Of a stretch of 64,000 nt of DNA, positions 24,071 through 36,169 are shown piece by piece. This DNA is from Gordionus sp. m RMFG-2023. Its lineage: Eukaryota; Nematomorpha; Gordioida; Chordodea; Parachordodidae. Each line of letters opens with the position of its first letter. Within the stretch, counting starts at the first letter, position 1. Position numbers and translations under genes: made by a program. The notes below the pieces were generated by a model that searched no databases, was not told where the DNA came from, and saw nothing but the letters and a program-made list of their open reading frames with translations. The stretch lies in the NCBI RefSeq assembly GCF_954871325.1, contig NC_088775.1, positions 50,569,561 through 50,633,560 on the forward strand. Reading direction: 5' to 3'.

Positions 24071-26100
24071 CGCCTACCCTTCACAAGCCCAGCGTCCCTC
24101 TCTCTGTGGTGGTGTTGTATCGAATCGCCCCTTTGAATTGTATCGGCTTTGAACTGTATCGAATCTCCCCTTTGAATTGTATCGGGACGCCTTGAAGACG
24201 TTCAGGGAATTTGTCGTCGTCTTCCCTTATGATGATTTATAATATAATATCGCCGTTACCTTTCAACATATAATCGCGAAAACACATATTATCAATAATG
24301 ACATGTGCATTGGGGTATCTGCATTTATAATCTATGGAACATTAATATGGACAATGTAATATCAACCAAACATAATAATTCATTATGATTCATGGTAATT
24401 AAGAAATAATGATTTTACATATAATAATGTAATGTGAACACATGGTCTATGTATGAAATGCAATTTCAACACATGTAATTTTCCTTCTGTCATGTGAAAA
24501 AAACAAAGCAACATTTTTATAAATATCTCCTAAAATGAATAGAAAAATCCATCTTTAGGTATTAAAAATAATTGCGAAACTTTGTCAAACAAAGATTTTA
24601 AATAAAATTACAAAACATAAAATAAATTTAATATTTTATAGGGAGGAAAAATGTATAATACGTAGAAAATACAATTTCCCATCTAGGAATTACTCAGTAT
24701 CCTAAGAAAAATATACCATTTCTACCTACCTCTGCCATCACAATGAGCACAAATTCACAAAAATGTAGAATGCAACGTAACAAAAATTGAGAATATAATG
24801 GGCTATATGGTATATATGTAAAGAACTTTTAATACACCTTCACAATATAAAATAATTTGAGTCTTTTCTTTAAAAAAAAAGTTCATAAAATAAATAGTAA
24901 AATGTAATGTGCTATAAAATTATAACAAAGATAAAAAAAAATGTAATATGCAGCATAAATTTACAAAAAAAATTTACACAAAAAAAAACTTTCTCCAGTA
25001 TGCAAACTAAACAATATTCTCACCTCAAGGCATACCCATCAACATGGCTGACCTTATCTGTAAAAATATTTTCCCTTCACATCATTGCATACCATAAAAA
25101 TAATATAATAATTGCAAATAAAACTTTTTATAAAATTTTATAATTTAAAATAAATATATATATATTAAATATAAAGACTTCATAATTTGGAAAAAAAAAT
25201 CTTACACATCATATAAATCCATACCCAATTTATATATATATCAAATGCAGGCACTAAATCAAAATAACTATCCACCTATAACATTATAGATATTATTCTG
25301 ACTTCATCATACTTCAATTCCTTTAAATTATCATTCATAATTTAATATATCATATGTGTAATTCACATTACACCCTATTTCATAAAAATGGTTAATTACT
25401 TCAAAATGAACAACATTAACTCACCCTCAATAGATCCCTTAATAACATATTAACCTTAATTGAAACTAAATTACAAATACAATATATTAACATTAATTAT
25501 TAATAAATGAACCCACACATGTCCATCCCTTTAAAAACCCAAAATGCATAATTATATAATACACACTTTATTACAAAAGTCTATTTCCATATATATTTTC
25601 CTAAATTTCAAATATTTAAATATTTAGCAATCCTTTCCGTCCTGCTGATCTTGAGGTCTTAGCTTCCTATGACGGAATACCTATAACACCATTCAATGAG
25701 TTTTAAGGCATACCAAATAATAAGACCATATCTACTGTCAAAATTGGATGTACAATATACATCTAGACATATAATATACCAAATATTACTGTCTTAAATT
25801 CCTGATCTTTATTCCTGCCTAATACTCATTACATACTTTCTATCTTACCCTTTGTAAGCTAAATATATAAGTATAGAAACCCTTAAACTCACCCCTTAAT
25901 CTCACCTACCCCTGTATAGTTTCTAGTACTTGTGTTGTGCACAGTAAAATTCAAAATTACATGAAAAAAAATGGTTCTTACCTTTTTATAACAAATAACT
26001 CTTTAATCTCCAGGTTCTGTACATGCATCACTTTCTTATCCTTTACATTGCATTTGTTCCGCATTAATCCCTAGATAAATCCTGAAATCATCGGCAACAA

Positions 26101-26433
26101 TAAAACAAATCAATAAAACAATCCATATTTATTCATAATTATATTTATCTATCCATTAACAAAGAATATAAATATTATAAATCATAATTATCCCGCTTCA
26201 CATATTCTTCACTCCCACAGGTCCATTCTTTATTCCTCCCAGCTGACATCTTCTCCAATTAATCCAATATCTTCACTCCAAAATATTTAACAAAGGAATC
26301 TTTAAAAACCAGACATGTGATGATCACGTTTTTCCACTATCCACCAGGAAAACTTAATTCCCCTGTCAGAAAATAACTGACACTTGATGTATTAAATTAA
26401 ATTTATTTCTTCTTTTTTTCAACAGCTACAACA
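26101..26433. repeat. LTR of non-coding LTR element 1 (right)
   Basis: 333 bp, followed by TAAGT. Near-identical to the left LTR. The adjoining internal sequence on the minus strand (TGTTGCCGATGATTTCAGGAT) resembles the same position in element 2 and may be the primer-binding region. Confidence 0.85.
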
Positions 26434-27470
26434 TAAGTGACAATAACAACAAGTCTATAAATATTCTATTAAACAGAATGAAGAAACTGGATCTCAAATT
26501 ATTTAACTCCGATTGGGACTTTATGCATTCTAAATTCTTAAAACCTTTTAAAAAACCGTTGTATTTTTATCCGCCCAAGAAGGATTTACTATAAATGTAT
26601 CCTTATTATTTTGTAGTGAAATTAAAAATCATTTAATCGTAAAAAGAATAATAGTTCCTCCCATAGCATCCCTTAAACAAAATATGCTTATTAAATTTAA
26701 TCATAGATTTCCAATAACCGATCTTCAGGTAGTATTTTTAAATACATGAATTAGCTTTTTTAAAATATTATTTCTCTTTGTTTTATTTTGTTACTTAGGT
26801 GTTAGGAGCACTTTTAGATCCTCGTTTTCAATCTATAAACATAGTAAATGAATATTTAAAAGGAAAAAATATTACTCTGGTGCAATTTTTATGTCAATAT
26901 GCTACCTTTCTGTTGGCTTACACGGACGAATTAACCGAATGTGAAACGACGGAAGTTGCTTCAGAATTCGATTATCTTAAATGATTGGCTACGAAACATT
27001 CATCTATTCATAACAATAATCTGGAACAACAAGACTATTTAACTAGTCTAGAAAAAGAGTGTTATTCATTATTTTTGCCTTATAATTTAGAGATAAAAGT
27101 TGTCTTAGATTTTTGGAAGATAAGAACATTGGATCTTCTTAAACTTTCAATATTAGCTAGAAAGGTTTTGTGCATTCCAGCTACGAGCACACCCAGTGAG
27201 TGTGTATTTTCCATAGCTGAGCTCACTCTGAACTCTAAAAGTTCTTTATTATCTCCTATAAATCTAAATAAAATAATATTTATACATGATAATTTTCAAT
27301 AAAATCATTAAATTATAGTTATAAACATAATAAGGCATAAATTTTATTTTAAAAGTGGTTTCAATGAATTTATAATTTTAATTAAAAAATTTAAGTTAGA
27401 AAAATCCGCCAGTCGATTTTTTAAAAAACCACCTCCGATAATGCTGTCTGCACAGATGTCTAGGTATACA

Positions 27471-28200
27471 TCGAGGTGCGTACACAGCGGGTGAGGGGTA
27501 GGGGGGAAATAAATATATTTTTAAAATATTACTGTTTTATAGTGCTGTTAACATTTTTAAAAAATCATAAGCGTTCAACGTTCATTGACGAAACTAACGT
27601 GTTCAACTTCAAAAAAAATAACGCGTTCCCGTTCGTTTTAAACCATATGAATAAATTATTTTTTTAAATTTTATTTAATATTTAATTTAACATAAATAAA
27701 TAAAAATGATTAGTTTAAGCAAAATAAAATCTTTTATTATCATATAAAATTTATAAATTTATAATACTTTTAAACTGTTCAACTATTAAAATATAAAACT
27801 CTTGATAAAAACTTATAGCAAAATTTTAAATAATCACACTAAAAATAAATAAATTCTCAAAGATATTAACTTACATATATCTATGTATATAATATAGTGA
27901 TATTGAAGAAAAGGAACGCCATTCGTTACCTTCTTTTATAGATGAGGAGTAACGGTATAGCCTTCCTTTTTTTGAATAACGGTAACTCAAAACGTTACTC
28001 GTTACTATAAACTTTTTTAAAAAAAATTATGAAAAACATATTTTATTGTATTATAAAATATTATTTATTTAATTTTATAAATAATTTAAGCCCAGTAGTC
28101 AGATCAACTACCGAATTCTTCATTTTTATTAAAAAATTTTGTTGTTAAATTTTCAGTCAATATTGTTAATCTAATTAATATTGAATCCAGATATGTTAAT
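27471..28200. other. AT-rich stretch with possible worn transposon ends
   Basis: AACGTTCATTGACG and GTTCCCGTTCG-type patches at 27565-27645, and AACGGTAACTC-type patches at 27900-28015, could be decayed hAT ends. No coding sequence is recognised. Confidence 0.3.
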
Positions 28201-29130
28201 TTATATAATATGCCAATTTTACATCTTCAGGTGAAGATAATTTAACCTGCCCTGGCCCCAATATGAAACATTTTTTCACCAGTAAAAAAATTAAGTGTAC
28301 AAAGTGCAACTCAAATAATTCCTCAATTATTGAATAAACATGGGCAGTATCGAAATTGTACAGCTATTTTTAAGGAAAAAATGGGAAGATCATGATTAAA
28401 TCGGTTATAATAAGATGGAACCGTGAAATTAATAGTCTTATTAAGGAGAATAACTGATTTGACGAATCATAAATCCAAAATGCAGAGATTTTCAGACAAT
28501 AACAGGCCGTTCATATATATTGTGTGGTTAGGATTAATTAAAAAATATGATATGTATAATTTTGTGATATGGAATCCATTATGGCTCTTTCGATTTTAGA
28601 ACATTTGGGATTCCCACGATAACTATTATAATATTAAAACTTAAAAAAATAACTTCAAATAATTTCAAGTTTTGTAAGCCATTTATTAAGACAATCGTGA
28701 AAGACATATAAGAAGTGTGTATTAAAATATTGTTTGCAATTTATATTTTGATTATACTTATTTTCAATAGATTCGAACACATCTATAAAGATTAATATAT
28801 CCTATCAGCAATAATTCATAAATTTATAGGTCAGCGAAGGTAGAAAGCTTGAACTTATTTTCCGTTTGATAAAATATCATGACAAAGAAAAAAACTGATT
28901 GATTCCCATAAAAAACAAAATTCATATCAGATAACTTGCTGATAAAATAAAAATCTCAAATGAAAATTCTTTTGAAGATGATCCATAGCTTTTTTCATTA
29001 TTCTTTAATTTATAGTAAATTACCTTCTATAAAATTATTATTTATTATGTATAATACAGCCTCCTTTGCGTCAGTTAAACGTATGTTTAGCACAGCGAAA
29101 GATTATCTGATCAAAATTTTGAAAATCTAT
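28200..29130 (+). pseudogene. hAT transposase remnant
   Basis: A Cys pair suggestive of a BED finger occurs near 28290 (KCTKCNSNNSS), after a TTTTACATCTTCAG that could be a splice acceptor. Near 29055 'ASFASVKRMFSTAKDYL' matches the hAT dimerisation signature, in which a Ser-rich stretch precedes E/K-R-x-F-S. The middle is unreadable because of many stops. It is a different lineage from hAT-A and hAT-B by sequence. Terminal repeats were not found. Confidence 0.55.
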
Positions 29131-29310
29131 TGTTAAAAATAAATAAAATTTTTTATAAAAATATCCTATTTTATAATATATTATATATGTCGTATTGGGA
29201 TATGTAATCATGTGCCCATGTTTTATTCGGGATCTTTAAAAATATTTAAAAAATATTCCGATTCCCATGAAAAAAAAATTCCGAATACCCATGAAAAAAA
29301 AAAATAAAAT

Positions 29311-29590
29311 ATAATTAAAAGGCCAAAATAAGGGATTTAAAAAGAGAATTTAAAAAAAAGTAAATAGTATAAAAATAAGGCGTATAATAAATGAAAAGGG
29401 ATGAGGACATTTTTGTTTAAAAAAATATTAAAAAATATTGCCTTTTCTTCTCTTTCTCTTTTTTGCGGCTGGCACCATATAATTAAAAGGCCAAAATAAG
29501 GGATTTAAAAAGAGAATTTAAAAAAAAGTAAATAATATATAATTAAGGTATATAATGAATGAATTTTTGTTTTAAAAAATATATTTATAA
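29311..29590 (+). repeat. Direct duplication, offset 168 bp
   Basis: ATAATTAAAAGGCCAAAATA at 29311 recurs at 29479 and stays near-identical for about 65 bases, then diverges gradually. The spacer contains a TTTGCGGCTGGCACC patch. Confidence 0.8.
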
Positions 29591-29644
29591 AAAATCCGAA
29601 TTATTGCAACAATTATTCAATTCAATATGGCACTTCGTTGAACA

Positions 29645-30250
29645 TTTAAGCAGGAACCCGAACTGTTATTTATAGCGGTTCAGTTTGGCTACGGTTCAGT
29701 ATGTAAAAAATTATAATGGTTACATTTTGGTTACGGTCCTTGAGAAGAAATTTATAAAGGTTCTGTTCAGCTAATTGTAAAGGTTCATTAAGGTTAGAAA
29801 TTTTTTTTTATTGAAGCAACACCATCTTCTAATTTATTTTTATTATAAGCATCTATGAATTATAAAAAAAATATATAAGATTCAAAATAACTCATTTTTA
29901 AATATATTATTTGAACTTATAAGTAATATATTTTCAAGTATAAATGGATTCCTTTTTGTTCGTTGTGACGATAACATAAATTTTAGCCCCGAAAAAGCCC
30001 TTTCTACTAACTTGTGTTGCGGGAACCGCTAGTACTATAAGAGCACATTTATGTAATTCTGGATATTCAAATTATTTCCATTTCTAAAATATAAAAACTG
30101 AACCGATTTAAACCGGTTTAACCGTTTTTTATAAAGGTTCTTTTTACTCCTTCAAAAAATAATTATATCGATTCGGTTACGGTTATGGTTCAAATATTTA
30201 TAACATAAGGTTCAGATATTTATAACAAAAATAAATTTAAGGGGATTCGG
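29645..30250 (-). pseudogene. hAT remnant with GGTTC-rich ends
   Basis: On the minus strand at 29945-30025 the reading 'VPATQ' followed, one frame over, by 'LVERAFSGLKFML' is a hAT dimerisation block. The region is bounded by GGTTC/GAACC-rich stretches at 29650-29800 (AGGAACCCGAACTG, GCGGTTCAGTTTGG) and 30100-30210 (CTGAACCGATTTAAACCGG). These look like subterminal repeats in opposite orientation. It is a short, internally deleted hAT of a separate lineage. Confidence 0.5.
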
Positions 30251-30444
30251 AATCTTTTTTTTAAAAAACAATTAAATTATATTTTTTTGCCACCTGGCTG
30301 GCACTTAAAAATTTTATTTTTTAGAGATATTTAATATGAATTACTTTTATGCTTTAAATCATTAAATACTCGAAAAAATGGTTTTAATATAAATTAAAAG
30401 TAAAAAATAAATATTATAGACAAATTAGAGGAAGAGAAAGCGAA

Positions 30445-30920
30445 AAGAGGTGCGGGCCTAATTTTTTATTCACAGCCCGCCCGCTCACGGTGGCAATAAA
30501 AACATTCACGCCAATTCACGCTTACCACTAAAAAAATTTCGACCCGACCCGCCCGCTCACGAAAGGCAATATTTTGATTCGCCCGAAAAAAAACGGTGTT
30601 TTTAAATTTTTCAAAACTTTAATGCTTTAATTTTTTACACTTTTTTGAATTTATTCTATTTATTTCTTTAATTCCATAATCCAAAATTACTAAATACATA
30701 TTATAAATCTAGATTTTTACTTAGAAAAAGAAGAATGTCTATTTTTTTATTTCAATTGTGTGCGCCTTTCCTCTAATATGCGATTGGCTACAGAAAATAA
30801 ATTTTCACTAGAAGCCAAATTTGACAGGGCTGACAAAATTTTACTCTCTAATTTTCTCAACAAAAGGAAATAAATTTTCCTGCTTCCAAAACTTCAAAAT
30901 ATTGCCATTGTTATTTGTTT
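30445..30920 (-). pseudogene. Truncated hAT-B copy
   Basis: The end AGAGGTGCGGGCCTAATTTT corresponds to the left end of the complete hAT-B at 33827. Similarity continues through the CACGGTGG and GACCCGACCCGCCCGCTCACG segments. On the minus strand at about 30745-30850 it encodes the dimerisation motif 'LASSENLFSVANRILEERR', nearly the same as hAT-B. Similarity stops around 30920, so only the 3' end of the element is present. Confidence 0.75.
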
Positions 30921-31566
30921 TATTTTTTTAAATTTTATTCTGATAATATTGATATTGGTATAATTTAAAAAAAAATATGATAAAACACTAAAATATTAAA
31001 ACAACTATAGAAAAATATATAAAATTACTAAATAAAAATATATAGGTATATCGAAGGCTCTAAAAAAAGCTTAATTTAATAATGAAAATGTACCTAAAAA
31101 ACAAGTATAATAATTGTGTTTAAAAATTTCCAATTGAAGTTTTTGTGAAATAAAGATTCGTGATTTTCGTTTGTTATGCTAAAAAATTTTCGTGTTAAAG
31201 TTTTTAAAAAATATATGTAGACTGTGAAAAATTGCCGTTAGTTGAAATGACTATTGGCGAAATATAAAGTTATTTAATTTTGAATATTTATTAATTTTTT
31301 TATTTTCCCCACAAGTAAGAGGGTTTGTATTAATTGATGAAGGAAAGGATGATACGCAGGTTGCATCCCAAATAAAAGATTTCCCTTGGACCAGGGGGTG
31401 CAGGTTAAGCCGTCGGGAGAAAAGTATTAACTTATTTAACACTTAAGTTTCAGGGTAAATATTTGAAGTGACAAATTGATAATATGGTAGGGGGCCCGGG
31501 GTAAAGCGATTGATATTTTCCATTTTATATTTTGAAACATTAACAAAACACAATAAATTATACTTA
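30921..31566. other. AT-rich stretch, nothing recognised
   Basis: No domain or repeat pair identified between the truncated hAT-B copy and the next hAT element. Confidence 0.45.
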
Positions 31567-32348
31567 TAGAGGTCTGCCCCGCCCGCCCATCTAAGTGGGT
31601 GGGCATAAAAATTTTTAAGAACGGGCAGGCGGGCGGGCAAATATTTTTTTAAAAGGGGGCAGGCGGACGGGCAGGTTAAATAATTTTTTAACTGTGGACG
31701 GGTTAAGAAATTTAAACAATGGGCAGGTGAGTTAAAAAAATTTAAATAAATATTTATAAAAAATTGTTCCTATGAACTTTTTTGTATTAAAAATAATGTT
31801 CTTATTTGATATCATATTTTTTCTTAAAATAAATAAACTTTTTTGTAATATTTAAAACTACTTTGGTGGAAACGACAAGTTGCCAAAGCTATCAAGATTA
31901 GCATATTGGCAATTCCTGCAAGTGCTTCTTCTGAACGAGGATTTAGCATTGCTAGAAGGTTTTTAGAACAAAGAAGAACGTGTTTGAATCCAGAAAATGA
32001 CGATTCATTATTTTTTTTGCATATTAATTACATATAATATCAATATTATATTTATATTATTTTCATAAATATTTTATTTGATCAAATAAATTATCCATAA
32101 TTTAATTTAATATTTTTTTATGCTTAATATAGTAATTTCCTAAAAACATTATGTAGAGGAGTAATGCTGAATTTTTTTTTATTAGATGCTTAAAAAATTG
32201 AAAGAATGGCCATAATTAAATTTTATAATAGCGGGCTTGTGTTAAAAATTTTTTATAAATAATGGGTGGGCGGGTAAGAAATTTTAGACTAAAGGGCGGG
32301 CGGGTTAAATTTTTTTTAAAACATAAACCCGCTCAATGCAGATCTCTA
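31567..32348 (+). mobile_element. Deleted hAT element with TAGAG(G/A)TCTGC ends
   Basis: The left end TAGAGGTCTGCCCCGCCCGC and right end, minus strand TAGAGATCTGCATTGAGCGG, are inverted copies. GGGCGGGC-rich subterminal repeats lie on both sides. ACTTA flanks both ends directly, a partial target duplication. The 782-bp element retains the C-terminal transposase exon: at about 31875-32030, 'ISILAIPASASSERGFSIAR' is a clean hAT dimerisation motif, followed by 'FLEQRRTCLNPEND'. The rest of the transposase is deleted, so it is a non-autonomous derivative. Confidence 0.75.
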
Positions 32349-33500
32349 ACTTATATGTAGTCAATCCCTCACCTACAAAATAAAAAAAGTGTAGCTCTCC
32401 ACCTATAATACTTTCGGAGCTGTGTAATTATGTGAATTGTGCCATTTTACCTTATATATAGGATGGCTAAGCATCAGAGTAAAGTGGTTAAAATAAAATT
32501 GTACATAATGATATTGTTTAATTGAGAACAAAATACTGCAATTTTGACATCTATTCATAACTTTTAGTATAAATTAATAAATACAATATACCTTAATTAA
32601 AAAAATATATTAAAAATAGCACATTGTGCCTAATTTCAATTATTCTTCTCCATTACAACTATTCATAAAATTTTATTCCAAATAACAAAAACTATTTATT
32701 AATGTTCCTTTTTGCAAAAAGTAATCATATTTAAAAATTATTATTACAGCTAACATCATAGTAACTTTACTCCAAGGTGATATATATCATGTAAATCGTT
32801 ATTGCGTGACTTCTAGTTAAGCTTAACTTCCAATAAATTTTATTTATAACAATGGCTTTAAGGAACATATATTAAAAATTATAAATTCTAAGCTTTAATA
32901 TATTTTGAGAAAAGTAAAAAGAACTAGAGGGGATTTTTATAATTTTTGGCAAAATTTGTCAAACCAGGAAAGTTTTTCAAAAGATGAATATAAGTAAGAA
33001 ATTAGATATAAAAATATATCTTCACACCAAATTTAAAATCTTTATGCTCAGGCTAATAAATTATTATGGTTTTATTTAGTTTCCATATCAAATCAACCAA
33101 GGTTTCAACCCGACCCCCTTCAATTTTTCGTAAATTTTGTATACTGGTAGTATATACTATAACTAAGAAAAAAATGAAATTTTACCTTCCAATTATTTTC
33201 AAATATCTTGAGAAATAATTATGTTAGAAAAATAATTTAAATTTTATTTTGTAGCTTAATAAAAGTTCTTTAAAATGACATAAAAATAAATATCATGGAC
33301 ATTTTATTATTATCGATAATCGGATGTGTAAAACCGGAAATGGCCATTTCTCAAATTTTTTTCTGTAGATAGATATCACACTGCTTTATATTTGTACAAA
33401 ATTCTAGACTGGGATGAACATGGTATAGGAGTTATCACTCTTTATATGGCTAAAATTGAACAAATTTAACATTAATATCATCATAATGAATAGTTATGAA
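32349..33500. other. AT-rich stretch, nothing recognised
   Basis: About 1.15 kb without frames, repeats or RNA features I can support. Confidence 0.5.
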
Positions 33501-33505
33501 ATAAC

Positions 33506-33640
33506 AGGCTCGTAACCAATGGGAGGGGGGGGGAAAGGGGAAAATCCACCCCCCCCCCATCGCAAATTTGACTGTTTTCATAAATACATTTTAAGCTAAT
33601 AAAAATTTTACCCCCCCCCCCCCCCCATCCTCCCTCAATC
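33506..33640. repeat. G/C homopolymer tracts, possible hAT terminus
   Basis: CAGGCTCGTAACCAATGGGA leads into a run of about 9 G, then runs of 9-10 C at 33550 and of about 15 C near 33611. The opening resembles hAT termini of the CAG-GGCG class. It could be the mate of the end at 39518, on the far side of hAT-B, but the two are not clearly inverted copies. Confidence 0.3.
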
Positions 33641-34144
33641 AAAATTTTACAAATATTTGAATATCAATTTTCCAACATAAAACTTTTATAAATAAATTTT
33701 ATTAAAATTTCCTTTCCTTGTGAGTACATTAATATTATTCAAAAATATTAATAAAATGGAAAAATTTTTAGTCAAAGAGATTGAAATCAAAAGATAATAT
33801 ATTTTATTATTATATATAATTATTTTTAGAGGTGGGCGCGGGCCTAATTTTTTATTCACGGCCTGCCCACTCACGGTGGTAATAAAAAAATTCACGCCCA
33901 CTCACGCTTAATAAAAAATTTTTGACCCGACCCGCCCGCTCACGAAAGGCAATATTTTGATTCACGCATGTCACGCCCGAAAATTCACGGTGTTTTTAAA
34001 TTTTTCAAAATTGGTAACCTATAATTATACACTTTTTTGAATTTATTCTATTTATTTCTATAATTCCATAACAAAAAATAAATACAATTTATAAATCGAA
34101 ATTTTTATTTAAAAAAAGAATAATATCCATGTTTTTTTATTTTA

Positions 34145-35970
34145 ATTGAGTACGCCTTTCCTCCAACAAGCGATTGGCTACCGAAAACAATCTTTCACTA
34201 GATGCCGAACTTGCAGGGGCGGATAAAATTTTACTCGCTAATTTTTTCAAAAAAAGGAAACGAATTTTCATGCTTCCAAAACTTCAAAATACTATCATTA
34301 TTATTTGTCTTCTGAGCGATGAATCTTTTAAGTTTATCCTCGCAGCTTTCTTCGATAGATGGTGAGGTCAGTATCATCTAGAAATTCTCTAAATGTTTCA
34401 TTTAGAATATTAGGTTTTTTGTGAGTGTAGGACGAATTATAACAGCTAATAGTTGACTTTGGCATTGACTTATTCATATCATATTTTATGACAATTAGCA
34501 TTTTTATGGTAGTTTTATATATATCGTTTTTTTCTTCTGATAAAAACTTAAGGCTTTTGAAATTGTGATCCAAAATTAAGCCTACTTTATGTAGGGGCTG
34601 CATGATGAATCTTTCTTTTAAAAGACATCCAGTCCTGATTTTTAAGGCTTCTATTATTGTTGTATCCCCTTCAGAGGGTTGACAAAACTTTAATAATTTT
34701 TGTCTCCACAGATAAACTTCATTTATTGTGGGATGAGAATCGGCACTCAGATTTTCCGAGCATTCTTTAAATATTGATAAAAAAAATTCTAACTGCCGTA
34801 AGATGGTAATATCAACAGTGGCTAGTCGATTTGATTCTTGCTTGCTAAGCAAGTACACCTGAATTTCGGAATATGATTTTAAGAAACTCTGTATCATGAT
34901 ATATACAGAGTTCTATCTAGTTATCACATCTTGTTTAAGAGTGTAGCCTAGTTTGCTGTTAGCTGTTGATTGTTTGAAATACTGTACTATTTTTTTCACA
35001 CCATTTATATTTTTATAGCTATTTCATGTAAACAATTATCAAAAATGTAATGCATAATGTTGTGTAATAAATGGCATATGCGAGCCTTTCATCATCTTTA
35101 AATGCATATATTAGGTTTGCCCCGTTATCAGTTACCACTATACATTTACTTAAATAATTTTCTATGTCTGTGTATTCTTCCAAAATTGAATTTATTATAA
35201 TTTTGATATTGACTCCTGTTTTTTTTCATCCATTACACTTGTAGCCAAAACAAATGAATTTAATTCAAAATCCTTATTGATAACATGCCCATTAATAGTT
35301 AAAAAACTACGATTTTTATACTCATCTGTCCAAAAGTCGGTGGTTATGGACAAGTAATTGTTTTTGATCAAGCTTTTTATCTTAATTTTAATTTCTTCAT
35401 ATATTTTTGGAGCTACTGTATTCATAAGAGTTTTTCGACTAACAAGTATATCTTTTATATTTTGTTGTCCATATGTAACACCAACATTAATTAACTCTTG
35501 GCCAAGCTTATAAAATCCTTCACTTTCTGTAGCATTTAAAGGTCGTAGATCTTTACATATAAAATGTAACTGATTTTTTTGTAAAACTGCTTTTGATTTA
35601 TCTGAAATTTGTCTTTTAAACATATTATATATTGTCTGATCAGAATGTTTTTTTGTATTTTTTATGCCATATTTATGTCTTAATAAACTGACAGTACCTG
35701 TTTTACATTTATATGAACGTTTTGGCAACTTGTAGATTTTACAAAATTTTGTAAGGTATCTTTATAATAAATTGTTAAGAAATTATCCCATATCTTGCTT
35801 TTTCTGTTTTCTTGAGCTTTAAATTCAATATCAATGTCTTTCCTTCATATTTTAGTTAACATCTCTGATTTTGAAATTATGTCCATCTCAATTATTTCAT
35901 TATTATTAACATTATTATCTCCTTCTCCACTGCTTTGTGTATGATTTTCCTCTTCAAGATCGCTTAAAAT
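34145..35970 (-). pseudogene. hAT-B transposase (frameshifted)
   Basis: Read on the minus strand from the ATG near 35970, there is an acidic N-terminus, then a BED-finger region (KSKIWDNFL near 35805, YKCKTGTVSLLRHK near 35705). Next is the RNase-H-like domain with 'LSITTDFWTDEYKNRSFLTI' near 35350, whose Asp is the first catalytic residue. 'CIVVTDNGANLIYAFKD' near 35145 is the second. A helical insertion domain runs 34897-34400 (187-codon frame). The dimerisation domain ends it: 'LSAPASSASSERLFSVANRL', then EERRTQL, at about 34160-34250. At least four frameshifts separate these blocks. The layout is that of Hermes/hobo-type hAT transposases. It is not functional as read. Confidence 0.85.
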
Positions 35971-36169
35971 CATTTATTTAATAAATAAAGAATGAATGAA
36001 TTAAGTATTTTTCTAAAATTATTTAAATCAAAGATTATAGTAAAAAAATTAAGACCATTTGTTTAAAATTTAAATATTAGAAAAATATATCATGTGATTT
36101 TCATTAGCCTGATTAATAAAAAGGTATAAACCCAAATTAATAAAACAACAAAATTTTAAATTATATGAG

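Larger units (their letters stand above)
23741..26433. mobile_element. Non-coding LTR element, copy 1 (LARD/TRIM-like)
   Basis: Two direct repeats, 23741-24070 and 26101-26433, begin TAAAACAAATCAATAAAAC and end AACAGCTACAACA. They are about 98% identical by eye, so the insertion is fairly young. The 5-bp sequence TAAGT lies on both outer sides (23736-23740 and 26434-26438), a perfect target duplication. The internal 2.03 kb has no gag or pol. Next to the left repeat the minus strand is purine-rich (GTGAAGGGTAGGCG), which suggests a polypurine tract and a minus-strand orientation with LTRs starting TGTTGTAGC. It looks whole as a non-autonomous copy. It sits inside the hAT-A transposase. Confidence 0.85.
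22440..27302 (+). pseudogene. hAT-A transposase (broken, intron-containing)
   Basis: A BED-type zinc-finger fragment appears at about 22480-22520 (VADKVFCNIC). 'KWIL' then runs into a clear intron, 22781-23012 (GTAAGT...TGTAG). Next come 'DLPDGTTLSRSGFI', 'FYAITFDV' and 'TDKYRRRNYI', where a TGA stands in place of the usual Trp of the DxWT motif. After these are the 'KGAGLNIKKS' and 'CLGHGLHNLMTVDG' blocks. Following the LTR insert the frame resumes near 26455. A second likely intron ends TTACTTAG just before 'LGALLDPRFQSI' (26799). The hAT dimerisation domain lies at 27170-27300, including IPATSTPSECVFSIAE. Several stops remove function. It would have catalysed cut-and-paste transposition with 8-bp target duplication. 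Confidence 0.8.
21474..27470 (+). mobile_element. hAT element 'hAT-A', with nested LTR insertion
   Basis: The right end is TAGACATCTGTGC on the minus strand, ending at 27462. The left subterminal region TGTGCGCCGCCGG (21482 on) matches an end of the deletion derivative at 60614-62332, whose full terminus is TAGACCTGTGC. GGTATACA occurs directly before the left subterminal region (21474-21481) and directly after the right end (27463-27470). It fits an 8-bp hAT target duplication if the last few bases of the left terminus were lost. Between the ends lies an intron-containing transposase, broken, with a 2.7 kb LTR element inserted in it. Confidence 0.7.
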
